Below, piece by piece: positions 42,911 to 51,086 of a stretch of DNA of 64,000 nucleotides. Each line of letters begins with the position of its first letter. The first letter of the stretch is position 1. This DNA comes from Paenibacillus sp. TCA20 (lineage in GTDB: Bacteria > Bacillota > Bacilli > Paenibacillales > Paenibacillaceae): NCBI RefSeq assembly GCF_000732325.1, contig NZ_BBIW01000017.1, positions 1 through 64,000 on the forward strand, in the 5' to 3' direction. The notes under the pieces were generated by a model. The model searched no databases. It had not been told where the DNA came from and saw only the letters and a list, made by a program, of their open reading frames with translations. The translations under genes were made by a program, and so were the position numbers.

Positions 42911-43020
42911 GCGATTGAATCAATTTATAAATCATTAAAAAGGTAGTATGGAATTGTTGCGCTCATACGAGACAAGGGTACAATATGTAAGTATAGATTA
43001 ATGATTGCTGGAGGGATTAC

Positions 43021-43422
43021 ATGCTGCAAAAATTGACGCTGAAAACATTCAACAGAGATGAAATGCGGGATGTTACGGAGGAAGTGAAAGCCGCTGTTGC
43101 GAAGAGTGGTATCACTGACGGGATTGCAATTATTTATAGTCCTCATACTACCGCAGGAATTACCATTAATGAAAATGCTGACCCCGATGTCAAGCACGAT
43201 GTGCTGCTCCGACTTGATGAAGTATACCCATGGAATCATCCCAAGTACTTGCATGCCGAAGGAAACACGGCTTCTCACTTGAAGGCAATAACGACGGGAA
43301 CCTCGCAGACGGTCATTGTTCAGAATGGCAGATTGGTTCTAGGCCGCTGGCAAGGTATTTACTTCTGTGAATTTGACGGTCCCCGAGATCGGGAATACTA
43401 TGTGAAGACGATGGAAGGCTGA
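43021..43422 (+). CDS. YjbQ family protein (UPF0047)
   Basis: 133 residues. [17 protein letters not shown], the H-D-x-L-x-x-L-D stretch and [17 protein letters not shown] are the family's conserved blocks, including the metal-binding histidines. Members can form thiamine phosphate in vitro; the cellular role is unsettled. Own terminator behind it. Confidence 0.93.
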   Translation: MLQKLTLKTFNRDEMRDVTEEVKAAVAKSGITDGIAIIYSPHTTAGITINENADPDVKHDVLLRLDEVYPWNHPKYLHAEGNTASHLKAITTGTSQTVIVQNGRLVLGRWQGIYFCEFDGPRDREYYVKTMEG

Positions 43423-43433
43423 CTTCCAGACAC

Positions 43434-43473
43434 AAAAACCGGCTTAGGAATAGGACATTCCAAGCCGGTTTTT
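43434..43473. terminator. Bidirectional terminator
   Basis: AAAAACCGGCTT-A-GGAAT pairs with ATTCC-A-AGCCGGTTTTT. T-runs on both strands; placed between convergent genes. Confidence 0.92.
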
Positions 43474-43534
43474 GTTTATTACAGTACATCTAATCCATCT
43501 GTTCTGAAATGCACTGTCCTACTTCTGTTGTTTA

Positions 43535-43957
43535 TTAATCCGAGTACAGCTGCCCATTGAACGTTTCCGGACCTACCCGAATCGTCCCAAGCAAGTTGGC
43601 AGCCACAAAGGCAGAATACGTAAGCTGCGGCTCAATTGGCGGGTTAAAATCCGTAGCCGTGAAATTAATAATTTGCGGAGCAAGCAAGCTTAAATCAAAG
43701 GTTGATGTGGCTGAATATACGACAGGATCGGTTGATAGAGTTCCTCTGACCACCGTTATTGTAACCCCAGCAAGCGCGAGTGGGAGCTGTAATCCAATGG
43801 TTCCACTGAATACCACACGCGGGTTCGTGCCGACACCTGCTGTCTGTAAGCCAATCTGTCCAAACAGCTGGGGCGTCCCGATGACTAGAATCGGTATAGC
43901 AATCGAGTTGGATGTGCTCGCATTTTGAGAAGTTCTTGAATCGATGAACTGAGCCAT
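43535..43957 (-). CDS. Putative structural/surface protein, copy 2
   Basis: 140 residues, about three-quarters identical to the protein at 33003-33431 along its full length, with the same opening (RTSQNAS) and the shared core PQLFGQIGLQTAGVGTNPRV. No signal peptide, no cysteine. Alone between terminators. Two dispersed copies with identical length argue for a structural protein made in quantity, such as a spore-surface component (inference). AGGAGG precedes the ATG. Confidence 0.7.
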   Translation of the reverse strand: MAQFIDSRTSQNASTSNSIAIPILVIGTPQLFGQIGLQTAGVGTNPRVVFSGTIGLQLPLALAGVTITVVRGTLSTDPVVYSATSTFDLSLLAPQIINFTATDFNPPIEPQLTYSAFVAANLLGTIRVGPETFNGQLYSD

Positions 43958-44158
43958 TTCTCACTACCTCCTGACAAGAATCGTTAACATATCCTATGTC
44001 AGCAGTTCATCATTCAGTACATTTTCCCTAGTAGTCCGGGCACATTTCATTATATATCAGGAATCTATTACGGCGAGATTGGATCCCACTTCTTCTATAA
44101 GCATGTCCTTTATTTTAACGCTTGGTTGATGTATATGTTGCCTTCTGCCACAAAAAAA

Positions 44159-44191
44159 CAAGCCTGGAAGGCAAACTGCCTTCCAGGCTTG
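44159..44191 (-). terminator. Terminator after the MarR gene
   Basis: CAAGCCTGGAAGGCA and TGCCTTCCAGGCTTG form a perfect 15-bp stem around AAC. On the minus strand it is followed by a run of seven T, 22 bp after the marR stop. Confidence 0.93.
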
Positions 44192-44212
44192 CATCTCGTT
44201 ACTGCATCATTA

Positions 44213-44650
44213 TTAACGATCCTGCTTAACACGAAGTAGAGATTCGAGCAACCCTTTTAGATCCGTATCCGGTAAGGCCTTGATTAGTACTTCATTAAAG
44301 GTATGAAACGCTCGGTTCACTTTCTCCTGGCCGATATCTGTAAGTGAAGTGTACACACTTCTCCGGTCTTCCTCACATGCTGATCTTCTCAGGGCACCGC
44401 ATCCTTTGGCCTCAAAGCGGGCCACAAATCTAGACATGGCGCTCTGGCTAAGTCCTACCATCGACTCCAGCTGCTGCAGCTTCAGTCTTTTTTGCGGAGC
44501 TTGAGATAAGAAGTACAACATATAAAATTCATTTAATGACAGATCATGTTTAGCCTGCAATGACTGATCAAGCAGACTCTCTATATTCATTTGGATGTGA
44601 GTCAGTGATAACCAGCTCGTTATAAGGTCATGCTCTTGATTCATGTCCAT
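44213..44650 (-). CDS. MarR-family regulator
   Basis: 145 residues. Winged helix-turn-helix: LKLQQLESMVGLSQSAMSRF and the wing CEEDRRSVYTSLTDIG. Dimeric repressors of this family react to small phenolics or oxidants. It follows the namA gene by 126 bp on the same strand, so it may control the old yellow enzyme. Confidence 0.88.
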   Translation of the reverse strand: MDMNQEHDLITSWLSLTHIQMNIESLLDQSLQAKHDLSLNEFYMLYFLSQAPQKRLKLQQLESMVGLSQSAMSRFVARFEAKGCGALRRSACEEDRRSVYTSLTDIGQEKVNRAFHTFNEVLIKALPDTDLKGLLESLLRVKQDR

Positions 44651-44776
44651 AAGTAATTCCCCTCGGCTTCATAAGATGAATCTCTAACAATAATGCTACT
44701 ACTTATCATCTTATTATAACAAACAACTTCAGATTACAGAAGTTCGATTCATCCTGATAAAAGCCAGAGAGAGAGT

Positions 44777-45808
44777 TTAGCCTAACCGGAATCCGCCTGC
44801 GTATTGTCTTGGGACATCTGTTTGTTTACGCAGAGATTCGGCAGCAGTTAAAGGCCAGTACGGATTCTTAAGCATCCCTCTGCCTACAGCAACCAGATCA
44901 GCATCCTCATTACCGATCACGGAATTGGCTAATGCCGGCTCATCCAGTCTACCAACAGCAATGACTGGAACATTCAAGCCCTGCTTAATTGCTCTGGCAA
45001 GCGGCACCTGATAAGCCGTATGAGTGCCTGGTCGTCCATCCGCACCAATAGGACCTTCTCCTCCAGAGCTTACATGGAACATGTCAACGCCTGCTTCTTT
45101 GTAGGCCTTGCTGAATTCAAGACTCTCCTTAATGCCATATCCGCCCTTCACATATTCTTTAGCGGAGATCCGCATGATGAGCGGCATATCCTCCGGCATT
45201 TCACTCTTCACCGCACGGATAATCTCCACACCGAATTTCGTCAGATCCTGACCATATTCATCCGTTCTTCTGTTCGTGAGCGGGGAATGGAATTGATGGA
45301 TCAGGTAGCCGTGTGCACCGTGAAGCTCGATAACATCCACACCTGCCTGTACGGCACGGCGAACAGCAAGTCTGAATTTCTCCACCATCCCCTTCACTTC
45401 CTCAGTAGAAAGCTCACGCGGGGTCTTGGATTGTTCGTCAAAAGCAATAGGTGAAGGAGCAACCGGCACCTCTGCATCCTCTGCTTTACGACCCGCATGG
45501 GCGATCTGAATACCTACCTTTGCTCCGTATTTGTGTGCATCCTCTACAATACGAGCCAATGGCGCTACCTGTTCATCTGACCACAGACCGAGGTCATAGT
45601 CACTAATTCTTCCGTCGGGCTCTACATCGGTCATCTCAATGATGATCAGTCCGGTTCCGCCAATAGCTCGACTGACATAGTGTGTGTGATGCCAATCATT
45701 CACTACGCCATCTTTTTTGGTAACTGAATATTGACACATCGGAGGCAGGACAATTCTGTTCTTAAGCTCAAGCCCTTTAAGTTTATACTCGCTGAACATA
45801 TCGATCAT
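44777..45808 (-). CDS. namA: NADPH dehydrogenase, old yellow enzyme family (NamA/YqjM)
   Basis: 343 residues. Landmarks of B. subtilis YqjM are all present: NRIVLPPMCQYS with the FMN-tuning cysteine and the tyrosine, QIAHAGRKAE, the substrate-binding H-x-x-H in ELHGAHGYLIHQF, and VGRGMLKNP. It reduces activated C=C bonds and nitro compounds using NADPH and FMN, part of the response to electrophiles. AAGGAG upstream of the ATG. Confidence 0.94.
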   Translation of the reverse strand: MIDMFSEYKLKGLELKNRIVLPPMCQYSVTKKDGVVNDWHHTHYVSRAIGGTGLIIIEMTDVEPDGRISDYDLGLWSDEQVAPLARIVEDAHKYGAKVGIQIAHAGRKAEDAEVPVAPSPIAFDEQSKTPRELSTEEVKGMVEKFRLAVRRAVQAGVDVIELHGAHGYLIHQFHSPLTNRRTDEYGQDLTKFGVEIIRAVKSEMPEDMPLIMRISAKEYVKGGYGIKESLEFSKAYKEAGVDMFHVSSGGEGPIGADGRPGTHTAYQVPLARAIKQGLNVPVIAVGRLDEPALANSVIGNEDADLVAVGRGMLKNPYWPLTAAESLRKQTDVPRQYAGGFRLG

Positions 45809-46118
45809 TTAACGTATCTCTCCTTTGAATATATAGGATTTAAGTTAGAAGCTTTACCAGCTGAATTCGATGACTATGATGCATGTGCATGCATGTATAT
45901 TAACGGATTCGAATAGCTGTGTCAATGATAGGCCGTTCAAAATGCTTGAATTATGGCTGGGTATCACTCGAGGCCTCATTACATAGGTTGCTACATCTTC
46001 ATGCTCATCATACGTGCAGACTACTGATGATCGAGATATTTAAAGTCCCTCTCCGCACAAATGAAGGCCGGGAAGGACTTTATCATGAATCTTATATAAC
46101 TGAACAGCCAGACCAAGA
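45809..46118. other. Intergenic stretch with a hairpin after glnS
   Basis: No gene is seen. AAAGTCC (46042-46048) and GGACTTT (46075-46081) with inner matches form a hairpin about 40 bp after the glnS stop on the minus strand, a modest terminator candidate. The remaining 230 bp between it and namA show nothing further. Confidence 0.45.
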
Positions 46119-47801
46119 TCACTCCCGATTTTTCTTCCAACCATCCTTCAAAGCAACAATTCGATTAAAAACGATGCCCGCTGATTCAGGAGATTTGGGA
46201 TCTACACTGAAATAGCCGTGCCGTATAAATTGATACGTCTCATCTTGAGCTGCCGAATTGATCATCGGTTCAATCCATGCATTCATAACTGCCATCGAGT
46301 GAGGATTAACCAGCTCTTCCCAATGATTATCAGATTCAGCAATAACCGCGTCCTCTTTAAGCAAATGGTCGAACAATCGGACTTGTGCCTTCTCCGCATG
46401 GGATGCAGATACCCAGTGTATGGTCGATTTTACTTTTCTGCCATTATAGCCGGTTCCGCTCTTGGTCTCTGGGTCATACGTACAATGAAGCTCTATCATT
46501 TCCCCGGTGTCCATATCCTTTATGACAGACTCACATCGAATATAATATGCTCCTTTTAAACGAACTTCTTGTCCGGGAGATAATCTAAAATATCCTTTCA
46601 TCGGATGCTCCATAAAATCTTCTCTCTCAATAAACACTTCTCGTGAAAATGGAACCTCCCGCTCACCTAATTGCTCATTCGTTTCATTGTTTTTGATTGG
46701 AAGCATCTCTACCTCCCCTTCAGGATAATTCGTGATGACCACTTTCAGGGGATCTAGCACAGCCATGACACTGATCGCTCTGCCCTTCAGATCCTGACGA
46801 ATAAAATGATCCAGCATAGCCGATTCTACAGTGCTGTTCTGACGAAGCATGCCCACCTCGGTCATAAACCGAAAAATACTCCCCGGAGACACACCTCTTC
46901 TGCGATAAGCCATCAGAGTTGGAAGCCTTGGATCATCCCAGCCATCAACGAATCCACCTTCAACCAGCTCTCTCAAATACCGTTTGCTCGTCACTTGACC
47001 CGTAAGATTCAATCGTCCGAATTCTCTTTGCTTTGGAGGCTCCGGTATTTCCAGCTCCTCCAGCACCCACTCATACAACGGGCGATGCTCCTTGAACTCT
47101 GCCGAGCACAGCGAATGGGTAATCCCTTCGATGGCATCTTGTATCGGATGGGCAAAATCATACGTTGGGTAAATACACCATGCCGTCCCTGTACGGTAAT
47201 GCGGAGCATGAATGATCCGATATAATACTGGATCTCTAAGTGTGATATTGGGTGAGGACATATCTATCTTCGCACGCAGCACCTTGGCTCCACTCTCAAA
47301 TTCCCCTTTCCTCATTTGCTCAAACAAATTTTTGTTCTCTTCTACTGAGCGCTCCCGATACGGACTATTCTTGCCGGGCTCTGTAAGTGTGCCCCTGTGT
47401 TCTGTTAGTTGTTCTGGATTTAGATCACATACATATGCCTTTCCTTTACTGATCAAAGTAACCGCTGCCTCATAGATTCGCTCAGAATAATCCGAGCCAT
47501 AATACGCCTTAGGTGAGAGACCAAGCCAGCGGAGATCCTCCTCTATCGCTTGAACATATTTCAGATCTTCCTTGAGCGGGTTCGTATCGTCAAAACGAAG
47601 ATTAAATACACCGTCAAAATGCTTCGCAATCGACGAATTGACATGAATCGCATATGCGCTTCCAATATGCAGGTACCCATTTGGCTCTGGAGGAAACCGC
47701 GTATTGATTGATCTGTTATAGACCCCGTCCTCCACATCTTGCTGAATCAGACTGGTTAAAAAATCACTTGTAGCTTCCTTTTTGTGCTCTGCTTCTTTCA
47801 T
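46119..47801 (-). CDS. glnS: Glutaminyl-tRNA synthetase
   Basis: 560 residues from the ATG at 47801 (GGAGGAGG nine bases upstream). Class I signatures: RFPPEPNGYLHIGSAYAI (HIGH-like), RFDDTNP, YDFAHPIQDAIEGITHSLCS and a VMAVLDPLKV stretch near the end of the catalytic domain, followed by the GlnRS-type beta-barrel anticodon domain. It charges tRNA-Gln directly. Most Bacillales lack GlnRS and use GatCAB transamidation, so this gene was probably acquired laterally and co-exists with, or replaces, that route. A T-box-like leader precedes it. Confidence 0.95.
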   Translation of the reverse strand: MKEAEHKKEATSDFLTSLIQQDVEDGVYNRSINTRFPPEPNGYLHIGSAYAIHVNSSIAKHFDGVFNLRFDDTNPLKEDLKYVQAIEEDLRWLGLSPKAYYGSDYSERIYEAAVTLISKGKAYVCDLNPEQLTEHRGTLTEPGKNSPYRERSVEENKNLFEQMRKGEFESGAKVLRAKIDMSSPNITLRDPVLYRIIHAPHYRTGTAWCIYPTYDFAHPIQDAIEGITHSLCSAEFKEHRPLYEWVLEELEIPEPPKQREFGRLNLTGQVTSKRYLRELVEGGFVDGWDDPRLPTLMAYRRRGVSPGSIFRFMTEVGMLRQNSTVESAMLDHFIRQDLKGRAISVMAVLDPLKVVITNYPEGEVEMLPIKNNETNEQLGEREVPFSREVFIEREDFMEHPMKGYFRLSPGQEVRLKGAYYIRCESVIKDMDTGEMIELHCTYDPETKSGTGYNGRKVKSTIHWVSASHAEKAQVRLFDHLLKEDAVIAESDNHWEELVNPHSMAVMNAWIEPMINSAAQDETYQFIRHGYFSVDPKSPESAGIVFNRIVALKDGWKKNRE

Positions 47802-47862
47802 TGTACATTGCCTCCTCCGGATTGAAACCATTTCGTAACTTCATCAACAGGTGAATAAAACA

Positions 47863-48125
47863 AAAAAATCCCGCCTCCAAGACATCTGTCTTGGGGACGA
47901 GATTTGATCAACCGTGCTGCCACCCCTGCTTCATGAATACATCACTGTATCCACCTCTTCAAGTACGGCATAATGCCCTGGCAATATACTTATACTCTAG
48001 CTCTATAACAGGAGCTCCTGTCACACCATCGCCTTAAATCCCAGGTTCCGATGCGCTGCTCAGAGGCTTGATTCAACGGCAGACTTCCTGCTCCTTCTCA
48101 GCTTCCGGAGCTCTCTGATGAGGAA
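47863..48125 (-). promoter_or_regulatory. T-box leader of glnS
   Basis: Reading the minus strand: AGAGAGC opens a long Stem I region; ACAGGAGCTCCTGT is a full palindrome in the middle; AGGGGTGGCAGCACGG (47927-47912) corresponds to the T-box sequence that pairs with the tRNA acceptor end; then a strong terminator stem (AAATCTCGTCCCCAAGAC with GTCTTGGAGGCGGGATTT) and seven T at 47863-47904. Uncharged tRNA should bind and prevent termination. The specifier codon is not certain: CAG (Gln) occurs at 48058-48056, but by analogy with tyrS the triplet after GAA would be CCU (48045-48043). Confidence 0.85.
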
Positions 48126-48189
48126 TTCTGTTCATTTACTCTTCTCTTCATCGCGTTTATTCATCCATTAATTTTTATAATAATAGCAC

Positions 48190-49026
48190 TTAGAATGCCG
48201 AATGTAAACCAGATCCATACGTATCTAGTTCCTTTTCCTTCTGACATACATAGATTAGTTCCGGTTTGCTGTCCACAGGCGGGTTCTCTTCCCAGTCACC
48301 ATAGAGCTCAATCACTCGAAATCCGTGTCGGGCGAGCAGCCGCTCCATTTCCATCGGATACGTATATCGCAGCTGGATCGTCGTTCTAAGCTCGTTCTCA
48401 ATCGTTAGATCATCCTGTTTCGTTTTTCGAACAATAATATAATTCTGTACTTGAGTCAGTGCATCGTAATGACTAGTCGTAAATACATCCACTTGTTTTC
48501 CGTCATCCGTTACATAGGTTCTCCAGTACTCTTCCTCAGCAGGCTGCAGCAGCTCTTCCGCACTCGGAAACCGGGTATTGAATAGGAATACACCGCCTGA
48601 CTTCAAATGAGCAGCTACAGACCGCAGCAGCTTATCCTGTGCTTCGTTCGTCAGAAAATGCTGAAAGGCATTGCCCACCATATAAATCATCGAGCTCTTC
48701 ATATCCAGTTCCAGCTCTTCACAATTCTGCAGTTCAAACCGGATATCCGTGTGCTCTTCCTCTGCTTTGAGCTTCGCTCTCTCCAGCATCCCTTCGTGTA
48801 CATCCACACCAATAACGGAATAACCTTTATCAGCGAGAGGAATAGCCGTACGTCCTGTGCCACAGGCCAGATCAATAAGAGTGCCTCCCATTAAAGATGC
48901 CCATTTCTCAATCAATGCAAAATCACCATCAAATTCGTCATTTTCCATGTCATACATGATTGGATCACTATACTCTTCCAAATTCGGTGAATGCTTATGA
49001 ATACTTAAGCCCTTCTTCATGTCCAT
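48190..49026 (-). CDS. Class I SAM-dependent methyltransferase
   Basis: 278 residues. SAM motif I is LIDLACGTGRTAIPLADKGY, with the acidic residue in VIGVDVHEGML, and GGVFLFNTRFP after it. Similar to many small-molecule methyltransferases of Bacillales; substrate unknown. Confidence 0.88.
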   Translation of the reverse strand: MDMKKGLSIHKHSPNLEEYSDPIMYDMENDEFDGDFALIEKWASLMGGTLIDLACGTGRTAIPLADKGYSVIGVDVHEGMLERAKLKAEEEHTDIRFELQNCEELELDMKSSMIYMVGNAFQHFLTNEAQDKLLRSVAAHLKSGGVFLFNTRFPSAEELLQPAEEEYWRTYVTDDGKQVDVFTTSHYDALTQVQNYIIVRKTKQDDLTIENELRTTIQLRYTYPMEMERLLARHGFRVIELYGDWEENPPVDSKPELIYVCQKEKELDTYGSGLHSAF

Positions 49027-49135
49027 ATTCAGCTTCCTCTTTTTAACCCATTTTTAATATTGGAATGAATTGCAAAATACTGACATTAAGAATAACGTTT
49101 TTTGATGGTGATTTCAAATGTACTCCTATCGAGCT

Positions 49136-49921
49136 CTACAACAACAGCTGAGTCAGCACATGAATGCCCTGGTCCAGCACCAGTTTGGTCTCCGTACGCT
49201 GTACATGATCGATTAGCGTAATTGGCATAAGTCCTGTCTCAGTCTCAGCTTCATTTAATGGGTCTGATTCGATTCGGATTGCATATCTCGGTGTGAGCTC
49301 ATTTAATATCTCGTTCGAGTATATTGTTCTGACTGTAATACCTGCCCCCTCAAGCTCAGCCGCCGCTCTGGATGCAGCAGTACTCGACTCAGGCGCAGCA
49401 AGCAGCGAGATCAGCTCAGCCTGCTTCGTACAATTCGTCACTACCTGTTCCACTCTCAACTTCTCTATAGCTTGAAGGTCAATATTTAATTTCACCGCGG
49501 AATCCGAAGCTTTTGAAACGTACACAGACCGGGCAAGCAAGCTCTCACCTTGATCGTTAAAGATAGTGTAGATTACTATTTCTTCATCTCTGCTCTGTAC
49601 CTCTATCTCTGAATCCGTTAGAAGAAGATGGGCGATTCCTGTTTTCTCGAAGGTCATTTCAGCTTCTTCAGCAGAGATTCCAGCTCTACGAAGCCACTCG
49701 GTATTCCACTCCAGCTGAACAGGTATACCTAAGTGATCAAACAAATTGAGAGCTGCGACAAGCAGCTGTGCTTCTGCTTCATATCCCGCTTGTTTCGATA
49801 TAGTGAGTGAGCAGGAGCGCTCCTTGAATCCGAATTTTTCCATTTCCTCATTTATAGTCGTTTGTCGTTCATTTCTTGGATGGGTTAATTCATTCCATTT
49901 CATCGATTGCATCTGTTTCAC
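49136..49921 (-). CDS. Unknown protein, 261 residues
   Basis: I do not recognise this protein. It is soluble and acidic, without signal peptide. A C-terminal stretch (ASRAAAELEGAGITVRTIYSN) is reminiscent of the anticodon-binding fold of class II tRNA synthetases or of HisZ-like relatives, but no catalytic motif is present. The GTG start has AAGGGAG five bases before it. Its upstream region contains two strong hairpins (see the leader entry), suggesting regulated expression. Confidence 0.6.
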   Translation of the reverse strand: MKQMQSMKWNELTHPRNERQTTINEEMEKFGFKERSCSLTISKQAGYEAEAQLLVAALNLFDHLGIPVQLEWNTEWLRRAGISAEEAEMTFEKTGIAHLLLTDSEIEVQSRDEEIVIYTIFNDQGESLLARSVYVSKASDSAVKLNIDLQAIEKLRVEQVVTNCTKQAELISLLAAPESSTAASRAAAELEGAGITVRTIYSNEILNELTPRYAIRIESDPLNEAETETGLMPITLIDHVQRTETKLVLDQGIHVLTQLLL

Positions 49922-50274
49922 CGTCTCCCTTCATTTGGCAAAAATAAAAAACGCGCCGGACCCCATTGGTCCTGCGCGTTTCATCTATGCCGCAGGGGGG
50001 CCGAACGCGAAATGCGTTAGCCCACCTGTGAATAACGTAACAGGTGTGCTAACGCAGATTAAAATGATAATATGGTTGTAAGCGAGATAATTTCATGAAT
50101 TTCAATCTCCTTCAACAGGACAAATTTAAGTTGTTACTGATTATATATGATGCGGCTGAGGTCTGCAACATATATTTAGAGTCCATTTATGTACTTTCAA
50201 GAGCTTATTGTCTTATAATAAATTCTAGTAATAAGTCAGGTACCATGCATAACAGCATGGGGAAAGGAGTCCGC
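49922..50274. promoter_or_regulatory. Divergent region with two hairpins in the 49136-49921 gene leader
   Basis: On the minus strand, toward the unknown gene, comes first TGCGTTAGC-A-CACCTGT pairing with ACAGGTG-G-GCTAACGCA (50056-50013; 16 bp, one mismatch, 10-nt loop). A terminator-like hairpin follows (14 bp, one mismatch, 49981-49949) and then TTTTTTATTTTTG, all before the ribosome site. This could be an attenuator in the 5' leader, or simply a terminator isolating the gene from upstream transcription. The rest of the region is AT-rich, with TATAAT near 50214-50219 as a possible -10 box for the DeoR gene. Confidence 0.5.
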
Positions 50275-51030
50275 ATGCTTGCAGCAGAAAGACGACAATA
50301 CATTATGGACATTGCACAGAATGATAAACGTGTGCTGGTGTCGGAGCTTAGCCAGAAGTTCAATGTAACAGAAGAAACCATTCGGCGTGATCTGGAGAAG
50401 CTGGAGAAGGAAGGAATTTTGACCCGTACATATGGCGGAGCCATCATTAACAAACATACGAATGAAGACCTGCCTTTTGTAACTAGGCAGCGGGCCAATC
50501 TGGAGATCAAGCAAGCGATAGCCCGAAAGGCATTAAATTATATACACGACGGCGAGACATTAATGATGGACCCCAGCTCCAGTTCTATGGAGCTCATGAA
50601 GCTCCTTAAGCACCGAAGCCATTTAACAATTATAACGAATTCCGCCGTCTCCATGCATGAGCTGGCAAGCACAGGACACCAGATGATATCAACCGGGGGT
50701 ACCCTGCGAGCATCCTCATTGTCTTTGACAGGCACGGTTGCACAGGATACCGTGCGCAAATATCACGTGGACAAGCTTATCTTGAGCTGTAAAGCTCTCT
50801 CGTTGAATAAAGGGATCATGGACTCCAATGAGCCGGAAAGTGAACTTAAGCGAACGATGCTTCAGCAGGCAGCTAAGGTGATTTTGCTCGCAGATCACAC
50901 CAAATTTGATAAGACTGCCTTTGTTCAATTAGCCAGCTTCTCAAATATTGACATGCTCATCACTGACCAAGAGCCTGCCCCAGAATGGATTCAGCTTCTG
51001 CAGGATCAAGAGATTGAGCTTGTATATTAA
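50275..51030 (+). CDS. DeoR-family transcriptional regulator
   Basis: 251 residues from the ATG at 50275 (AAGGAG six bases upstream). The DeoR HTH is ERRQYIMDIAQNDKRVLVSE with VTEETIRRDLEKLEKEGILT, followed by the sugar-phosphate-sensing domain (GETLMMDPSSSS, LTIITNSAVSM, ADHTKFDKTAFV). Such repressors respond to phosphorylated sugars. No obvious target operon is adjacent. Confidence 0.92.
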   Translation: MLAAERRQYIMDIAQNDKRVLVSELSQKFNVTEETIRRDLEKLEKEGILTRTYGGAIINKHTNEDLPFVTRQRANLEIKQAIARKALNYIHDGETLMMDPSSSSMELMKLLKHRSHLTIITNSAVSMHELASTGHQMISTGGTLRASSLSLTGTVAQDTVRKYHVDKLILSCKALSLNKGIMDSNEPESELKRTMLQQAAKVILLADHTKFDKTAFVQLASFSNIDMLITDQEPAPEWIQLLQDQEIELVY

Positions 51031-51038
51031 CACGTCAA

Positions 51039-51085
51039 TCCGCCAATGCCTATGAACCATAATTCCGGCACTGGCGGACCTTTTT
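51039..51085 (+). terminator. Terminator after the DeoR gene
   Basis: TCCGCCAATGCC pairs with GGCACTGGCGGA (12 bp, one mismatch), followed by CCTTTTT, nine bases after the stop codon. Confidence 0.85.
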
Positions 51086-51086
51086 A

